Of a stretch of DNA of 64,000 nt, positions 10,073-18,694 are shown piece after piece (the first letter of the stretch is position 1; each line of letters begins with the position of its first letter). Below the pieces are notes generated by a model. It was not told the DNA's origin, did not search any database, and worked only from the letters and a program-made list of their open reading frames with translations. Position numbers and translations under genes: made by a program. The stretch covers positions 62,001 through 126,000 of the forward strand of contig CACXEO010000048.1 in NCBI GenBank assembly GCA_902766785.1, written 5' to 3'. The stretch is from Oscillospiraceae bacterium. Lineage in GTDB: Bacteria > Bacillota > Clostridia > Oscillospirales > Ruminococcaceae.

Positions 10073-10448
10073 AAATACCTCTTTTCAACCATATAAAACG
10101 TTTTCATTTTCAGCGTGATTTTTTCGATCAAGGACGGTTTTTTAAAAAATAGGAATACAACAACTAAGCAGGGTAAAAATTACCCCGCAGCGCATTTTGC
10201 TTATTAATACCGTACCCCGACTATGTAGGCAGGCGGTAAACAGAAAAAGGGTACGCGCGTACCCTTTTTCCCTTCGTGTTTGTCCGCCTGTTCCGCGTTT
10301 CCTATAAGAAAAATGAAGGGTGTGAAAAGAAACGCAAACTGCAATAAAATCTCAACCGAACATATAGATACGGTTTTAGTTTACCTGTTTTGGGAATAAA
10401 AGTCAAGCATCCGGCCGGTCCGTCCGAAAAGTTAGGGCGACCAAAGTA
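10073..10448. other. intergenic region with hairpins, no gene seen
   Basis: This 376-base gap lies between the nucleotidyltransferase and RNase J genes (both minus strand). It holds the strong palindrome at 10243-10270 (listed separately), a small hairpin GGGTAA-AAA-TTACCC near 10171-10185, an AACCG/CGGTT pair near 10354-10375, and GCGTTTC (10295-10301) that can pair with GAAACGC about 27 bases later. No convincing ORF with a ribosome binding site is present. Part may be the RNase J 5' leader, as rnj leaders are autoregulated in some bacteria, or a small RNA. Confidence 0.5.
10243..10270 (-). terminator. 28-base perfect palindrome, probable terminator
   Basis: GAAAAAGGGTACGC and its exact reverse complement meet without a spacer, giving a GC-centred stem flanked by A5 and T5. 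It lies about 180 bases beyond the stop of the nucleotidyltransferase gene, and its symmetric A/T flanks allow termination in both directions. Confidence 0.75.
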
Positions 10449-12746
10449 TTAACAAAGCGGGCCTTTTTTAATCAGGTCTTCATAAAAACCGCAGAGCTCT
10501 TCCGCAGTTTCGCTGTCCCGGCTCTCGGCGTAAATAAAGATCCCTCTGCCGGATTTCGCCGGCCGCAGCAGCAGTTCGCCGCGTTTGTCGCGCAGGCGGA
10601 CCCCTTCGCCTATCCCGCTGGATACGGCGCCAATCCGTTTGAAAATATCAGAGATCTTTTCATTGATCTCCACCTGGCGTACGGCGGTTGAAAAAGCGGG
10701 GACAGCTTTCAAAGCTTCCGTCAGTGTTTGTCCGCTCTCTTTAAGGTAATGCAGCACTTCCACGGCCAGGAGAAGTCCGTCCTCCGCAAAAGGTTCAGCC
10801 GCGGCCAATACCCTTGCATATTCGTCGGAACGGTCGCAGGGGCAAACAGCGTATCGGTAGGCCTTATGCCGGTAGCGTTCCGCAAGCTCATCCACCGCGG
10901 CAAGCAAAGTATTTGGAACTGAAACGTCCTCCCCTTTCCCGAACCGGGCGGCGCAGACTAAGGCGATCAGCCGCTCATGAGGGACAAACCCCACGGTTTC
11001 ATCAAAGACGGACAAACGGGTGCCGTCGGCCGACAGTCCGAAAAACGGGCCGGAAGAAACATCGGCCCCCAGCCGCTCCAATACCCGGCGGAGAAGCCTG
11101 CCGGACGGCGAAAGCGGAGGTTTCAGCCGGACCGACATCCCCTCAAGCGAGCCGCCTTTCCGGACCAGATGCGCTTCATATAGCTTGCCCATCCCGCTGA
11201 AATCAACTTCCCGGCCGAACCCGGAGGAAACGGCCCTCTTATATTCGCCCCTGTTCAAAAAGCCCTCCAATTTCCTCTCGTTTGCCCTCGTCATGGGAAG
11301 TCCCCCGTCCTGGCTGAGGCAAAGGGAAACATGGTCACCCTGAACGCGGAGGTAAACGCCGAAATCACAGCCTCCCTGGTTGAGGCAGTAGCGGAATTTA
11401 GGCGCGACCCCAGCGCCGAACCGCCAGCCTTCCGCCCCGGCGGCGGCGATTCCAGAAAGGACGGCGCTTTCAAGGGCGGCGGCGGTTTCACTTCCGTCGT
11501 TTCCCACGCCGACGATACAGTTCTTTTTCAGGCTTGCAAGGGCAGAGCCGAGCGTCGCGCAAAACTGGGGAGTTACTACGCTCCCCAACTCGCCTTCAAT
11601 TCCGTCCTCTTCGCAGATAATTTCCTGCACATCCCCCTGCTGCAGGTTTCTCTTGAGCTCCAACCCGGCGGGGACGGTTTTGTAATCCCAAACTTTGACC
11701 CGGGGGTGGACAAACGCATGGGAGGAGACAACCGCATGACGGCCCACAACAGCATACTCAAAAACGCCTGATCCGGTCTCCAAAACCGCGTCTTCACAAA
11801 TAACGGCCTGGTTGACGCTGCAAAGGCTTCCAACCGTTACACCCGGCAGCAGGACGCCTCCCCGGATTTTACTGCCGCGCCCGACTGAGACATTGTCGCA
11901 TAAAACGCTCCCCGCGCCGAGGGTCACCCCTTCTCCCAGAGACACATTTCCACCGATATAGACCGGCGGATGGATTTCAACTCCCGGCGGGCAGTTGACT
12001 ACGTTTTCCGCATTTCTGACCACGGAACGAACCTCGCAGTCCACTTTTCCCTCCAACATATCGCTCTGGCAGTCAATATAGCTTTTGATGTCGCCGATAT
12101 CTTTCCAGTATCCCTTGGCTTCGTAGGCGTAGAGCGGCATTTTGCGGCGGAGCATCTCCGGGAAAATATCAAAGGAAAAGTCAGAGGATTCCCCGTCCGG
12201 AATCAGTTCCAGAACAGCGGGCGACAGGATATAAATCCCCGTATTGGCAAGCCCGGTCACACAATTAAGACGAGAAGGCTTTTCCAGAAAGCCCGTGATT
12301 CTGCCGTTTTCTCCCGCCTGGACAAGGCCGTATTCCCGGGGGTCGTCCACTCTGGTGACAACAAGGGTAGCGGCGGCCTTTGACTGTTTGTGGAACGCAA
12401 AAGCGGCGGTCAGGTCGAAATCGCACATCGCGTCTCCGCTGATCACCAAAAAGTCTTCGTTTACTTTCGCCGCGTTTTTCACACTTCCCGCCGTTCCAAG
12501 CGGTTCGTCCTCATAAGCAAAGGAGAGCGGGATTCCCTTGTACTCTTCGTCCGGGAAATGAGCAGTCAGCCGGTCCGCCAGGTACATCAAGGTCAGCACA
12601 GCCCTGTCACAACCGTGTTTTTTCAAAAGGTCGAGGATATAGTCCACAACCGGCCGGCCGCAGAGGGGGGCAAGGGGTTTGGGAATCTCGCAGGTTAAGG
12701 GGCGCAGGCGGCTGCCTTCTCCGCCCGCCATAATGACAGCATACAT
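10449..12746 (-). CDS. NDP-sugar pyrophosphorylase fused to left-handed beta-helix and a degenerate phosphohexomutase-like module
   Basis: The N-terminal domain (1-235) is a nucleotidyltransferase of the GlmU/RfbA type with MAGGEGSRLRP (6-16) and SGDAMCDFD (103-111). It should couple a sugar-1-phosphate to an NTP. Hexapeptide beta-helix repeats follow (about 255-345). Residues 380-765 align in order with phosphomanno/glucomutase, but every catalytic loop has changed: the SHNP serine loop reads GVYLRVQG, the DGDxDR metal loop reads LSADGTR, the GExSGH sugar loop is not recognisable, and the RPSGTEP phosphate loop reads RPAKSGR. That module is therefore probably structural or regulatory. ATG 12746 was chosen because AAAGGA precedes it and the family N-terminus begins there. 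The sugar and nucleotide are not known. Confidence 0.85.
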   Translation of the reverse strand: MYAVIMAGGEGSRLRPLTCEIPKPLAPLCGRPVVDYILDLLKKHGCDRAVLTLMYLADRLTAHFPDEEYKGIPLSFAYEDEPLGTAGSVKNAAKVNEDFLVISGDAMCDFDLTAAFAFHKQSKAAATLVVTRVDDPREYGLVQAGENGRITGFLEKPSRLNCVTGLANTGIYILSPAVLELIPDGESSDFSFDIFPEMLRRKMPLYAYEAKGYWKDIGDIKSYIDCQSDMLEGKVDCEVRSVVRNAENVVNCPPGVEIHPPVYIGGNVSLGEGVTLGAGSVLCDNVSVGRGSKIRGGVLLPGVTVGSLCSVNQAVICEDAVLETGSGVFEYAVVGRHAVVSSHAFVHPRVKVWDYKTVPAGLELKRNLQQGDVQEIICEEDGIEGELGSVVTPQFCATLGSALASLKKNCIVGVGNDGSETAAALESAVLSGIAAAGAEGWRFGAGVAPKFRYCLNQGGCDFGVYLRVQGDHVSLCLSQDGGLPMTRANERKLEGFLNRGEYKRAVSSGFGREVDFSGMGKLYEAHLVRKGGSLEGMSVRLKPPLSPSGRLLRRVLERLGADVSSGPFFGLSADGTRLSVFDETVGFVPHERLIALVCAARFGKGEDVSVPNTLLAAVDELAERYRHKAYRYAVCPCDRSDEYARVLAAAEPFAEDGLLLAVEVLHYLKESGQTLTEALKAVPAFSTAVRQVEINEKISDIFKRIGAVSSGIGEGVRLRDKRGELLLRPAKSGRGIFIYAESRDSETAEELCGFYEDLIKKGPLC

Positions 12747-12974
12747 ATGAAACAGTCCTTTCCGGATAATCCGCCTTTTTGAAAGGCATTTTTTCAAAAT
12801 CTGTATTCACAAGGTGAACGCCATTCAATTTCGGATAGATTTTTACCCAAAGACGAGTACTTCAACGCTGCGAATACAGCTTCTTAGTATTATTGTCATT
12901 TTCTCCACTGTTTATCAGCAAAAATATGTACAGGTTTTCTTCCATTTTATAGTGTCATTTTAATTGATTTATGG

Positions 12975-12980
12975 TATACT
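12975..12980 (+). promoter_or_regulatory. candidate -10 box for nadBC
   Basis: TATACT lies 53 bases before the nadB ATG, but no good -35 sits at the right spacing. I see no NiaR-type operator. Weak call. Confidence 0.35.
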
Positions 12981-13033
12981 GGAATAAGTTTAAGCTCTTT
13001 TACAGATGTATTTTATCCCTGGGGGATTAAACG

Positions 13034-14545
13034 ATGAACGCGGCAGCTTTAACAGATGCCGCGAAAAAATTTCTGAAGGTGAAAATTGTGAACAAAAACT
13101 ATGACGTCATTGTTGTCGGAAGCGGCGTGGCCGGGCTTTACTGCGCGCTCAACTTAAAGCCTGACGCCAAAGTCCTTCTTCTGTGCAAACGCCAGCTTAC
13201 CCTGAGCAACTCTTCTCTGGCGCAAGGCGGTGTGGCTGCGGTAATCGACGAGGAAAACGACAGCATTGCATCCCATCAAAACGACACTCTCATCGCCGGC
13301 GGATTCAAAAACAACCCCGATTCGTTGAAGCTCCTTGTCACCAAAGGGCCGGAGGAGGTCCGGAAGCTGATCGACTACAACGTTGATTTCGACCGAGACG
13401 GGAATGGAAACATCCATATGACGCTGGAGGGCGGCCATTCCAAGCCGCGGATTCTTCACCATAAAGACTGCACCGGCCGCGAAATTGTTGAAAAGCTGAT
13501 CGAAGCCGTCAAGAAGCTCCCCAACGTGACCATTATGGAAGACACCATGGTTTGCGACCTGAAAAAATCGGCCCACGGGTTCAGTGTCGATACGCTCCAC
13601 GTCAAGGAAAACCGCCGCGAGGAATACTCAGCGCACTTCTGCCTTCTTGCCACCGGCGGAATTGGGCGCGTTTATAAATACACCACCAACTCAAAAATTG
13701 CCACCGGCGACGGGATCGCCCTCGCCTACCGGATCGGGGCAAAGATTAAAAACCTGCACCTGGTACAGTTCCACCCCACCGCCTTTAACAATTCAAACAC
13801 CCGGGAATGCTTTTTGATTTCCGAGTCGGTCCGCGGCGAAGGCGCTTACCTGCTCAACTGCAACAAAGAGCGTTTTATGGACCGGTATGACGAACGGCTT
13901 GAACTCGCCCCGCGCGACGTCGTCTCCCAGGCGATTATCAAAGAGGAGGCCCGGACAGGCAGTTATAAATTTTACCTGGATATCACCTATAAACCGGCCG
14001 ATTTCATCCGTAACCGTTTTCCAATGATCTATCAGAACCTGTTGAAAGAGGGTTATGATATGACCAAGGACCTGATTCCTGTCTACCCCTGCCAGCACTA
14101 CCTGATGGGCGGCATCGATGTGGGCCTTCACAGTGAGACAAGCATAGATGGGCTCTATGCGGCGGGCGAGTGCTCCCATACCGGCGTTCATGGGAACAAC
14201 CGCCTTGCCAGCAATTCCCTGCTGGAGGCGCTCGTTTTCTCCAAGCAGGCCGCGTTGGACATCAACGAAAAACTGAGTGGAAACCTGCCGGAAATTATTC
14301 CATATAATTTTCCAATACAGACGGACCCCAAACCGCTTCCGCCGGGTACCCGTACCGAAGTCCGCGCCATCATGCAGAAAGCGCATTTTGTTGTGCCCAA
14401 CCCGGCCGAGGCCCTGCGCGGTTTTGAGCGCCTGCGCGAACTCAAGCATTTCCTGGACGACGGGAACTTTGAAGTAACGCCGGATTTCATAGAGGCGCGG
14501 TCTCTGACTACCGTCGCCTACCTGATGCTCAAAGAGATGATCTGA
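13034..14545 (+). CDS. nadB: L-aspartate oxidase
   Basis: FAD enzyme that oxidises L-aspartate to iminoaspartate, the first step of de novo NAD synthesis; anaerobes can use fumarate as acceptor. 503 residues: a GSGVAGLY Rossmann motif near 36-43, the SLAQGGVAA loop, the substrate histidine/arginine regions HPTA and RGEGAYL, and the C-terminal NadB helical domain, shorter than in E. coli. ATG 13034 follows GGGGG. GTG 13088, which would shorten the protein by 18 residues, is an alternative start. nadC follows after 16 bases; nadA, the quinolinate synthase normally paired with them, is not nearby. Confidence 0.94.
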   Translation: MNAAALTDAAKKFLKVKIVNKNYDVIVVGSGVAGLYCALNLKPDAKVLLLCKRQLTLSNSSLAQGGVAAVIDEENDSIASHQNDTLIAGGFKNNPDSLKLLVTKGPEEVRKLIDYNVDFDRDGNGNIHMTLEGGHSKPRILHHKDCTGREIVEKLIEAVKKLPNVTIMEDTMVCDLKKSAHGFSVDTLHVKENRREEYSAHFCLLATGGIGRVYKYTTNSKIATGDGIALAYRIGAKIKNLHLVQFHPTAFNNSNTRECFLISESVRGEGAYLLNCNKERFMDRYDERLELAPRDVVSQAIIKEEARTGSYKFYLDITYKPADFIRNRFPMIYQNLLKEGYDMTKDLIPVYPCQHYLMGGIDVGLHSETSIDGLYAAGECSHTGVHGNNRLASNSLLEALVFSKQAALDINEKLSGNLPEIIPYNFPIQTDPKPLPPGTRTEVRAIMQKAHFVVPNPAEALRGFERLRELKHFLDDGNFEVTPDFIEARSLTTVAYLMLKEMI

Positions 14546-14561
14546 CCACGGAGGACCGAAG

Positions 14562-15407
14562 ATGAAATTACCACAGTTTTATATCGACGACCTGATCAAA
14601 CGCGCTATTTCTGAAGATATCAATTACATCGACGTGACCACCGACTACCTTGTGCCGGAGGGAAGCGTTTCGTCCGCCAGATTAATTTCAAAGGATGAAG
14701 GCGTTGTTGCCGGGATCGAAATCGGGATGCGCGTCTTTGAACTGCTGGACAGCAATGTGGAATACTCCATTCTGAAGCCGGACGGCTCCGCCGTTTCAAA
14801 AGGGGACGTCATCGCTGAAATCAAGGGAAGCACCGCCACCCTGCTCAAGGGAGAACGGACCGCCCTGAACCTGATGCAGCATATGTCCGGCATTGCGACT
14901 GAGACAAACAAATGCGTTAAGCTGATTGAGGGAACCCGCGCCACCATTGCGGAAACACGCAAAACCCTGCCGGGGCTCCGGCCGCTCCAGAAATACGCCG
15001 TCGTCACAGGCGGCGGGGTCAACCACCGCTATAACCTGAGCGACGCCGCAATGCTCAAGGACAATCACATTGATGCATATGGTTCCCTTACCAAAGCGGT
15101 TGAGGCGCTCCGCTCCAAGGTGGGGCACATGGTCAAAATTGAGGTGGAGACCCGGAACCTGGAAGAGCTGGACGAGGCGCTCGCCGTAGGGGCGGACGTC
15201 ATTATGCTTGACAATATGGATTGCGCCACCATGAAAAAGGCGGTCGAAATTACAAACGGGCGGGCCAAACTGGAGGCCTCCGGCAATATCACCTACGCGA
15301 ATATCCGGGAGGTTGCCGAAACCGGTGTGGATATCATTTCACTTGGCGTGCTGACCCACTCAGTCAAATGCTTTGACATTTCCATGCGGATTCAGACAAA
15401 GGGATAA
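14562..15407 (+). CDS. nadC: nicotinate-nucleotide pyrophosphorylase (carboxylating)
   Basis: Converts quinolinate and PRPP to nicotinate mononucleotide, CO2 and pyrophosphate. 281 residues, the normal length. The N-terminal QPRTase domain (about 1-110) is followed by the barrel with the active-site arginine/histidine region TRKTLPGLR, VNHRYNLSDA and LKDNHI. It follows nadB on the same transcript and ends just before a strong terminator. Confidence 0.95.
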   Translation: MKLPQFYIDDLIKRAISEDINYIDVTTDYLVPEGSVSSARLISKDEGVVAGIEIGMRVFELLDSNVEYSILKPDGSAVSKGDVIAEIKGSTATLLKGERTALNLMQHMSGIATETNKCVKLIEGTRATIAETRKTLPGLRPLQKYAVVTGGGVNHRYNLSDAAMLKDNHIDAYGSLTKAVEALRSKVGHMVKIEVETRNLEELDEALAVGADVIMLDNMDCATMKKAVEITNGRAKLEASGNITYANIREVAETGVDIISLGVLTHSVKCFDISMRIQTKG

Positions 15408-15412
15408 AGATA

Positions 15413-15442
15413 AAAAAGCGGCATCGAGCGGTGCCGCTTTTT
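15413..15442 (+). terminator. nadBC terminator
   Basis: AAAAAGCGGCA and TGCCGCTTTTT form an 11-bp stem with an 8-base loop, six bases after the nadC stop codon. Confidence 0.85.
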
Positions 15443-15492
15443 ATGCTTTCCCGGCCGTCCTGCGGCCATGCCCAATGATTGAAAAACATTAT

Positions 15493-15523
15493 AAAAGGGC
15501 TCTGCCGGCGGCAGAGCCCTTTT
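15493..15523 (-). terminator. bidirectional terminator downstream of the three unknown minus-strand genes
   Basis: AAAAGGGCTCTGCC and GGCAGAGCCCTTTT form a 14-bp perfect stem with the loop GGC. It has A/T flanks on both sides and lies about 190 bases past the stop at 15710. Confidence 0.75.
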
Positions 15524-15709
15524 GTTCAGCCTTGTTCAAGTCGATTCCTGTTATAAAGCCGGTATCGCCCGGTTGTTCCAGGCAAAATAAGAAAATTCTT
15601 TACCACATCAAATTCGTACGAACTCCACTCTTGCTTTCCTCTTTGACAACGATAAAAGGCGGTCATGTTCACGGGTACTCCGGATTTGAAGCGGTTTTTC
15701 ATATCTTAC

Positions 15710-16180
15710 CTAAATCAATAAGTAAAAGACCGCCATAATCAGGATAGTATCCGCGCCTTCGTTAATGAGCAGCAAAAGCAGCCCAATCAGGATCAGCTGG
15801 TCGGTCTCCAGCCCAAGGCGCTTTACAAACCCTTCGAGCGCACCCGAAGTGAAAAACGAGGGGGGCTGCTGCGGCTGCTGGTTTTGCGGCGATCCGGAAA
15901 GTCCTACCGGCATGGCGTGATGAACAGGCGCAGGGCTATGCCCTTCCTGCCCGTTCCTGAGCGAAGAGGTTGTTCGGTGCTGCTGGTTTTGACGTTGTTG
16001 ATTTGAACGCTGCTGGTTCCGGTGCTCCTGTTGAGCGTTTTGTTCCTGGTGGTGCTCCCCGGAATTGGCCGGGTGCTCACTTTCCTGCTGGGCGGCGGCT
16101 CTGGCCGCGTTGCTGCGCTGCAAACGCTCGTTTGCAATCCGCTGCATTTCCATTACGCGGCGAATTGCGTCCTGCTGCAT
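15710..16180 (-). CDS. Gln/His-rich protein with C-terminal membrane segment, unknown function
   Basis: Not recognised. Read from ATG 16180 (156 residues) it starts with a helical, charged segment (MQQDAIRRVMEMQRIANE), has a long Gln/Asn/His-rich central region (about 25-100) and ends in a hydrophobic stretch (about the last 35 residues) that could form one or two membrane segments. The frame remains open to TTG 16225, which overlaps the upstream stop. ATG 16180 was preferred because AGAGGT sits seven bases before it. Third gene of a coupled trio, probably one transcript. Confidence 0.65.
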   Translation of the reverse strand: MQQDAIRRVMEMQRIANERLQRSNAARAAAQQESEHPANSGEHHQEQNAQQEHRNQQRSNQQRQNQQHRTTSSLRNGQEGHSPAPVHHAMPVGLSGSPQNQQPQQPPSFFTSGALEGFVKRLGLETDQLILIGLLLLLINEGADTILIMAVFYLLI

Positions 16181-16221
16181 TGTGCGTACCTCTGTGTTGG
16201 TATAATTCCGTTCCGGCACCG

Positions 16222-16761
16222 TCAATCACCACCAAAAAGTTTTCCTAAAATCCCGCTCTCCCGCAGGGCCGGCAGCAATGAAATCAGCTGCATCAGCCGC
16301 AGCGCTTCGTCCACCCGGTGCTGCCGTTCCTGCTTAAGATGGGGGCGCAGCGCGCGGATTAACGCCGTGTTTTTATCGTCGTGTTTCATGTTTTTCAAAA
16401 CGTTTTGTACTTTTAAAAGCGAACCGATGTCAATCCCGCCTAAGTCAAGGCCTCCTAAATTGAGCCCGCCCTGGTTCTGCCCGGATGAATCATCCCCGTT
16501 TGAGTTCCCATTCTGTCCCAGCATTGAGGTAAGGGCGTTCAGGTCAATTCCGCTTAAATCAGGCCCATCATGGCTTTGGCTGGATGAACGGCCCGCGTTG
16601 CCATTATCATTCTGGTTTCCATTCTGGCCAAGCATTGAACTGATGGCTCCCAAATCGAGCTGGCTGTTCTGCCCGCCCAGCATTCCTGCAATCTGCTTGA
16701 GGTTTTCCTGCCCCTCATTGCTGCTTAAAATGTCTTGCAGTTTCGCCATCAGATCATCCAT
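16222..16761 (-). CDS. Asn/Gly-rich repeat protein of unknown function
   Basis: Not recognised. 179 residues: a helical N-terminus (MDDLMAKLQDIL), then a low-complexity Gly/Asn/Gln/Ser region with SMLGQNGN twice and a related GMLGGQNSQ, plus Leu-Gly-Gly-Leu-Asp repeats (about 100-120), then a basic helical C-terminus. It has no signal peptide or membrane segment. It starts four bases after the upstream gene stop with a GGGGGTTGAG site, so the two are probably translated together. The alternation of helical ends and a flexible centre suggests a structural or scaffolding role, which is inference only. Confidence 0.7.
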   Translation of the reverse strand: MDDLMAKLQDILSSNEGQENLKQIAGMLGGQNSQLDLGAISSMLGQNGNQNDNGNAGRSSSQSHDGPDLSGIDLNALTSMLGQNGNSNGDDSSGQNQGGLNLGGLDLGGIDIGSLLKVQNVLKNMKHDDKNTALIRALRPHLKQERQHRVDEALRLMQLISLLPALRESGILGKLFGGD

Positions 16762-16765
16762 TTGC

Positions 16766-17008
16766 TCAACCCCCCATCAATTTTTTCAGCAGTTCCTTCG
16801 CCTGGGGCGAATCCATTAGTTTTGATGCCAATTCTGGGTTTGAAAGCACCTGCTTAAGCTGGTCATTCTGCCCTTTTGACTGTTTCAAAAGTACATCCGC
16901 ATTCCCATTTTCAAGTGTTTTCCGAAGTGTTTCCGGGTCTGTCCCCAATTTTTTCCCCGCCATTTTGAGAAGCATATTTAACTGCGCCTGCGAAAATTCA
17001 TTCGCCAT
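16766..17008 (-). CDS. small helical protein of unknown function
   Basis: 80 residues from ATG 17008, which has AGGG eight bases upstream; a longer start at 17023 lacks this site. The sequence (MANEFSQAQLNMLLKMAGKK) is fully helical and amphipathic, ending in KELLKKLMGG. The C-terminal LKKLMGG and the IAGMLGG of the next protein look alike, suggesting a related helical module. First gene of the trio, divergent from the yfcE-like gene. No function assigned. Confidence 0.7.
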   Translation of the reverse strand: MANEFSQAQLNMLLKMAGKKLGTDPETLRKTLENGNADVLLKQSKGQNDQLKQVLSNPELASKLMDSPQAKELLKKLMGG

Positions 17009-17093
17009 ACGGCTATCCCTCATTTCATAAAGCTATTCCCTATATTTTATTTCTATGCTACAATATTTGTGAATAGTACCGGGAGGAATCGGC

Positions 17094-17579
17094 ATGAGAA
17101 TTGTTGCCCTGTCAGACACCCACCGTGATTTTTTCGCGGCTCTGGAAATTGTAAAGCGCCACCTGATGAACGCCGACGTCTTTATCCACCTGGGCGATGG
17201 GATGAGGGAATGGGATGACATCCGCGCTCTCTACCCTGATAAGCGAATGCTCGCCGTCCGCGGAAACTGTGATTTTTCGTCGAACGAGCCGGCAGCAGGC
17301 GTACTCGCCTGCGAGGATGGACATAAGATTTTTTATACCCATGGACATCTCTACAACGTCAAATCCACGCCGGACGACCTGATGCGGGCGGCCCGTGAAA
17401 AAGGCTGTGACATTGCGCTGCACGGGCACACCCATACCGCCTGCGAATTTTACGAAGACGGCCTTTACCTCCTCTGCCCCGGAAGCCCCTCCTGCCCGAA
17501 AGATTCTCCGCCGGGTTACGGGATTATCGATATAACGCCCGCCGGCGTCGTTTTAAACAGGGTGACATGGACGCCATAA
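17094..17579 (+). CDS. YfcE/MJ0936-type metallophosphoesterase
   Basis: Calcineurin-like phosphodiesterase of the small YfcE family, which hydrolyses simple phosphodiesters in vitro with a two-metal site; the natural substrate is unknown. 161 residues, the usual size. All metal motifs are present: SDTHRD (6-11), HLGDGM (31-36 region), RGNCD, YTHGHLY and HGHTHT. The GGAGGA site precedes ATG 17094. It is followed after 12 bases by the broken GH32 gene. Confidence 0.9.
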   Translation: MRIVALSDTHRDFFAALEIVKRHLMNADVFIHLGDGMREWDDIRALYPDKRMLAVRGNCDFSSNEPAAGVLACEDGHKIFYTHGHLYNVKSTPDDLMRAAREKGCDIALHGHTHTACEFYEDGLYLLCPGSPSCPKDSPPGYGIIDITPAGVVLNRVTWTP

Positions 17580-17591
17580 GGGGATGGATAA

Positions 17592-18672
17592 ATGCCAAAG
17601 CGCCTGCGTTATCACCTTGAGCCCCAAAAAGGCTGGATGAACGACCCGAACGGGCTCTGCTTTTTCAAAGGGCAGTACCACTCCTTTTTCCAACACTATC
17701 CATATGCGCCGAATTGGGGTCAGATGCATTGGGGACACGCTGTCAGCGAAGATTTGATCCACTGGACAGAAGTTCCCATTGCTCTTTTCCCCGACCAGCC
17801 ATACGAGGACGACGGCGGACGTTTTTCAGGAAGCGTGGTTGTAAAGGACGGCCTTCTCTACCTTTTTGCACCTCTGTTTCCCATGAGCGTGGGCAGACCC
17901 AATCGCTGGCTGTCAGTTGGGACGGCCTGCACTTTGAAAAATACGCCTGGAACCCGGTCATCGCCGAACCGCCCGCCGAGGGGAGCCGGGATTTCCGCGA
18001 CCCGAAGGTCAGCTTTTTTGACGGCTGTTACCACATGGTATGCGGCACCGGGAAGGGCGGCGTCGGAAAAGTGGTACATTACGCCTCGAACGACCTCTAC
18101 CACTGGGATTATCAGGGCGTCCTGATTGAAGGGGCGCAATACGGTACGGTGATTGAATGCCCGGACTTTTTCAAATTCGGCGACCGCTATGTCCTGATGT
18201 TCTCCCAGATGGACCGCCCCACCCACGCGGCAATGTTCCTCACCGGAGCATTTGACGGAACGGCCTTCACCCCGGAAACAGAGCAGTCCCCGGAAGCCGT
18301 CCCGCAGTTCTACGCGTCCCAGAGCTTTGAAGCGCCGGATGGATGGCGGATTGTCATCGGCTGGCTTTACGACTGGAAAAAAGAACTGGACGAGGACGCG
18401 ACTACGCGGGCGCGCTCACCATCCCGTGGAAATTCACGTTGGACCGGGATGGTGAAATTCGTCTTTTCCCGGTGCGGGAAGCCGCCGAGCTGTTGGCCGA
18501 GCAGGACGGACTGGTAAAAATTAAGGGGGATATCATCGAAGTCGCCGGGAAAAGCTTGCCAATTGCCTTGCGCGAACCGGTAAAAGATGTTAAAATCCTA
18601 AAGGACGCGAAAACCGTAGAGGTGTTTCTAAACGGGGGCAAAGCCTCCTATACCCTCTGGTTTGGAAAATAA
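17592..18672 (+). pseudogene. GH32 beta-fructofuranosidase (sucrose-6-phosphate hydrolase type), two frameshifts
   Basis: GH32 enzymes cleave beta-fructosides such as sucrose or sucrose-6-phosphate. The reading frame must shift by -1 twice: near 17863-17867, inside T5, and near 18385-18412. Joined, the pieces carry the nucleophile motif WMNDPNG, FSGS, the FRDP transition-state motif, the ECPD acid/base motif and a shortened C-terminal beta-sandwich ending in YTLWFGK. The total is about 360 codons, against about 450-500 for the family. Catalytic residues are intact, so the lesions are either recent or sequence errors. Start ATG 17592 follows GGGGATGG. It lies between yfcE-like and pyrE on one probable transcript, with no sugar transporter nearby. 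Confidence 0.85.
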
Positions 18673-18694
18673 ACGACGCAGAAGGAGAATCAGG

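Larger units (their letters stand above)
15408..15709. other. convergent intergenic region, terminators only
   Basis: The gap lies between nadC (plus) and the three unknown genes (minus). It contains the two terminators listed here; from 15524 to 15709 I see no ORF, repeat or regulatory site. Confidence 0.6.

Noticed and set aside
17592..18672. programmed frameshift instead of mutation in the GH32 gene
   Set aside because: Only the first break has a T run, and no downstream pseudoknot or family precedent is known to me; two separate breaks fit mutation or sequence error better.
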